NCBI GenBank assembly: GCA_021775835.1
Contig: JAJFHC010000294.1
Location: 1 to 7,068, forward strand
Length of the DNA stretch: 7,068 bases
Reading direction: 5' to 3'
Origin: Hyphomicrobiales bacterium
Lineage (GTDB): Bacteria; Pseudomonadota; Alphaproteobacteria; Rhizobiales; JAJFHC01
The position numbers and the translations under genes were made by a program. This document shows, in pieces, positions 6,245 through 7,068 of this stretch (the first letter of the stretch is position 1; each line of letters begins with the position of its first letter). The notes under the pieces are model-generated. The model ran no database searches, was not told the origin of the DNA, and was given only the letters and a program-made list of their open reading frames with translations.

Positions 6245-7068
6245 ATGCTGAAACGTCTCAAGCCCGACCCCGTCCCCTCCATCAACCCAGTCCCTGAACA
6301 TCGGGTCGAGGGCCGCCGCAAGGAACTCTACGACGACACCAAGAAAGTCCTGCAAGTGCCCTGGATGGGCGTCGTGACCATGGCTCTGGCAGACTACCAG
6401 GAATTCTACGAGGTCCTCTGGCAGACTGCGCGTCCGATCATGCAAAGCGCTGAAGCCATAGAGGCCTGCCGGGCTCTCAGGCAGGAGATCGAAGCGGAGG
6501 TCATAAAGCTCAACCCGCCGAAACGCATCGCAACGCTGGAAAATATCGGTTATTCGCCGCGTGAAATCGACACCATCCGGCAGGCTATTGAAGTCTTCTC
6601 CCACGGCAATTTTCTTTACACCATGATGGCGACGCTTTCCCGTCTGGCTTTGGAACAGGGCAGGCTTCCCGATCACAAGGAGGCCAACACTTTCGACGGG
6701 CGTCATGCGCCGGATGTCGATGTGCCGTTCGTCCTGGTGGAAGAACACCATGCCGACGATCAGACGAGACAGGTCTATGCCTCGATCCGCGACACGCTCG
6801 GCCTGCCGTTCGTGAACACCGACTACCGGGCGCTGGCCCGCTGGCCGAGTTATTTCAGGATAGCTTGGGGCGATCTGGCACCGGTCGCCACGACAAAACC
6901 CTATGAGGAAATTGTCGCCGGCATGCACCGGCGTTTCGTCGAGGAAGCCATCACCTTGCCGAACCCGCTCGGCAGCCAGGCCGATGCGTTAAAACAGGCG
7001 GCAGAGCGTTCGGCATCGCTCGCGGAGGTCCTGGAAGTCAACCGGTTGTTCCAGTGGCTGCTGCCGGG
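6245..7068 (+). CDS. DehI-family (group I 2-haloacid dehalogenase-like) protein, 3' end outside window
   Basis: The reading frame is open from ATG 6245 to the window edge (274 codons plus two bases). By recall it resembles DehI of Pseudomonas putida, an all-helical enzyme that hydrolyses D- and L-2-haloacids through an activated water without a covalent intermediate. Matching segments are RRKELYDDTKKVLQVPWMG (24-42), FSHGNFLYTMM (118-128) and NTDYRALARWP followed by LAPVA (191-215). D193 and N122 fall where I expect DehI's catalytic Asp and a conserved Asn; this is inference from memory. No signal peptide or membrane segment is seen. DehI is about 296 aa, so only a short tail should be missing. 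The frame stays open upstream, with GTG 6197 and ATG 6134 as alternatives. No good ribosome site precedes any of them, and 6245 best fits the family N-terminus. Many family members have no proven substrate. Confidence 0.85.
   Translation, partial: MLKRLKPDPVPSINPVPEHRVEGRRKELYDDTKKVLQVPWMGVVTMALADYQEFYEVLWQTARPIMQSAEAIEACRALRQEIEAEVIKLNPPKRIATLENIGYSPREIDTIRQAIEVFSHGNFLYTMMATLSRLALEQGRLPDHKEANTFDGRHAPDVDVPFVLVEEHHADDQTRQVYASIRDTLGLPFVNTDYRALARWPSYFRIAWGDLAPVATTKPYEEIVAGMHRRFVEEAITLPNPLGSQADALKQAAERSASLAEVLEVNRLFQWLLP

Noticed and set aside
6146..6928. A 260-codon minus-strand open frame opposite the DehI-family gene.
   Set aside because: The plus-strand frame matches DehI-family motifs, so this is its antisense shadow.

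Overview
The window looks like chromosomal DNA of an alphaproteobacterium. It is GC-rich and carries the split imuA-imuB-dnaE2 mutagenesis cassette. It also has the direct-repeat type of LexA box (GTTC-N7-GTTC) used in that class, and dispersed palindromic repeats of the type that translate as 'RPGAGRGP...DSGFRRNDG'. The genus cannot be told from the sequence.

Layout. Positions 1-6052 hold three genes on the minus strand, transcribed in the order imuA (5024-6052), imuB (3490-5127), dnaE2 (3173 to beyond position 1). imuA and imuB overlap by 104 bp. imuB and dnaE2 are separated by 316 bp made largely of two inverted-repeat elements. dnaE2 is open for 1057 codons and leaves the window at its C-terminal end. 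A third repeat of the same general type lies at the 5' end of imuA (5941-6028) and may be read as a spurious N-terminal extension. Positions 6053-6244 are the divergent control region: an AT-rich patch with a perfect GTTC-N7-GTTC box (6081-6095) overlapping a plausible imuA promoter, then a nested inverted repeat. From 6245 to the end, on the plus strand, lies the first 274 codons of a DehI-family (group I 2-haloacid dehalogenase-like) protein, cut by the window edge.

How the genes work together. In the known system, DNA damage inactivates LexA and the cassette is induced. DnaE2 is the error-prone C-family polymerase, ImuB is a Y-family-like protein without catalytic acids that links the complex to the sliding clamp, and ImuA is a RecA-like partner. 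Together they carry out mutagenic translesion synthesis. The sequence fits this model: DnaE2 keeps its three catalytic aspartates and ImuB lacks the Y-family ones. The dehalogenase-like gene has no obvious functional link, but it shares the intergenic region containing the LexA box.

I see no new biological system here. The points worth a second look are the repeat insertions inside the cassette, the uncertain ImuA start, a divergent clamp motif in ImuB, and the possible LexA effect on the divergent gene.
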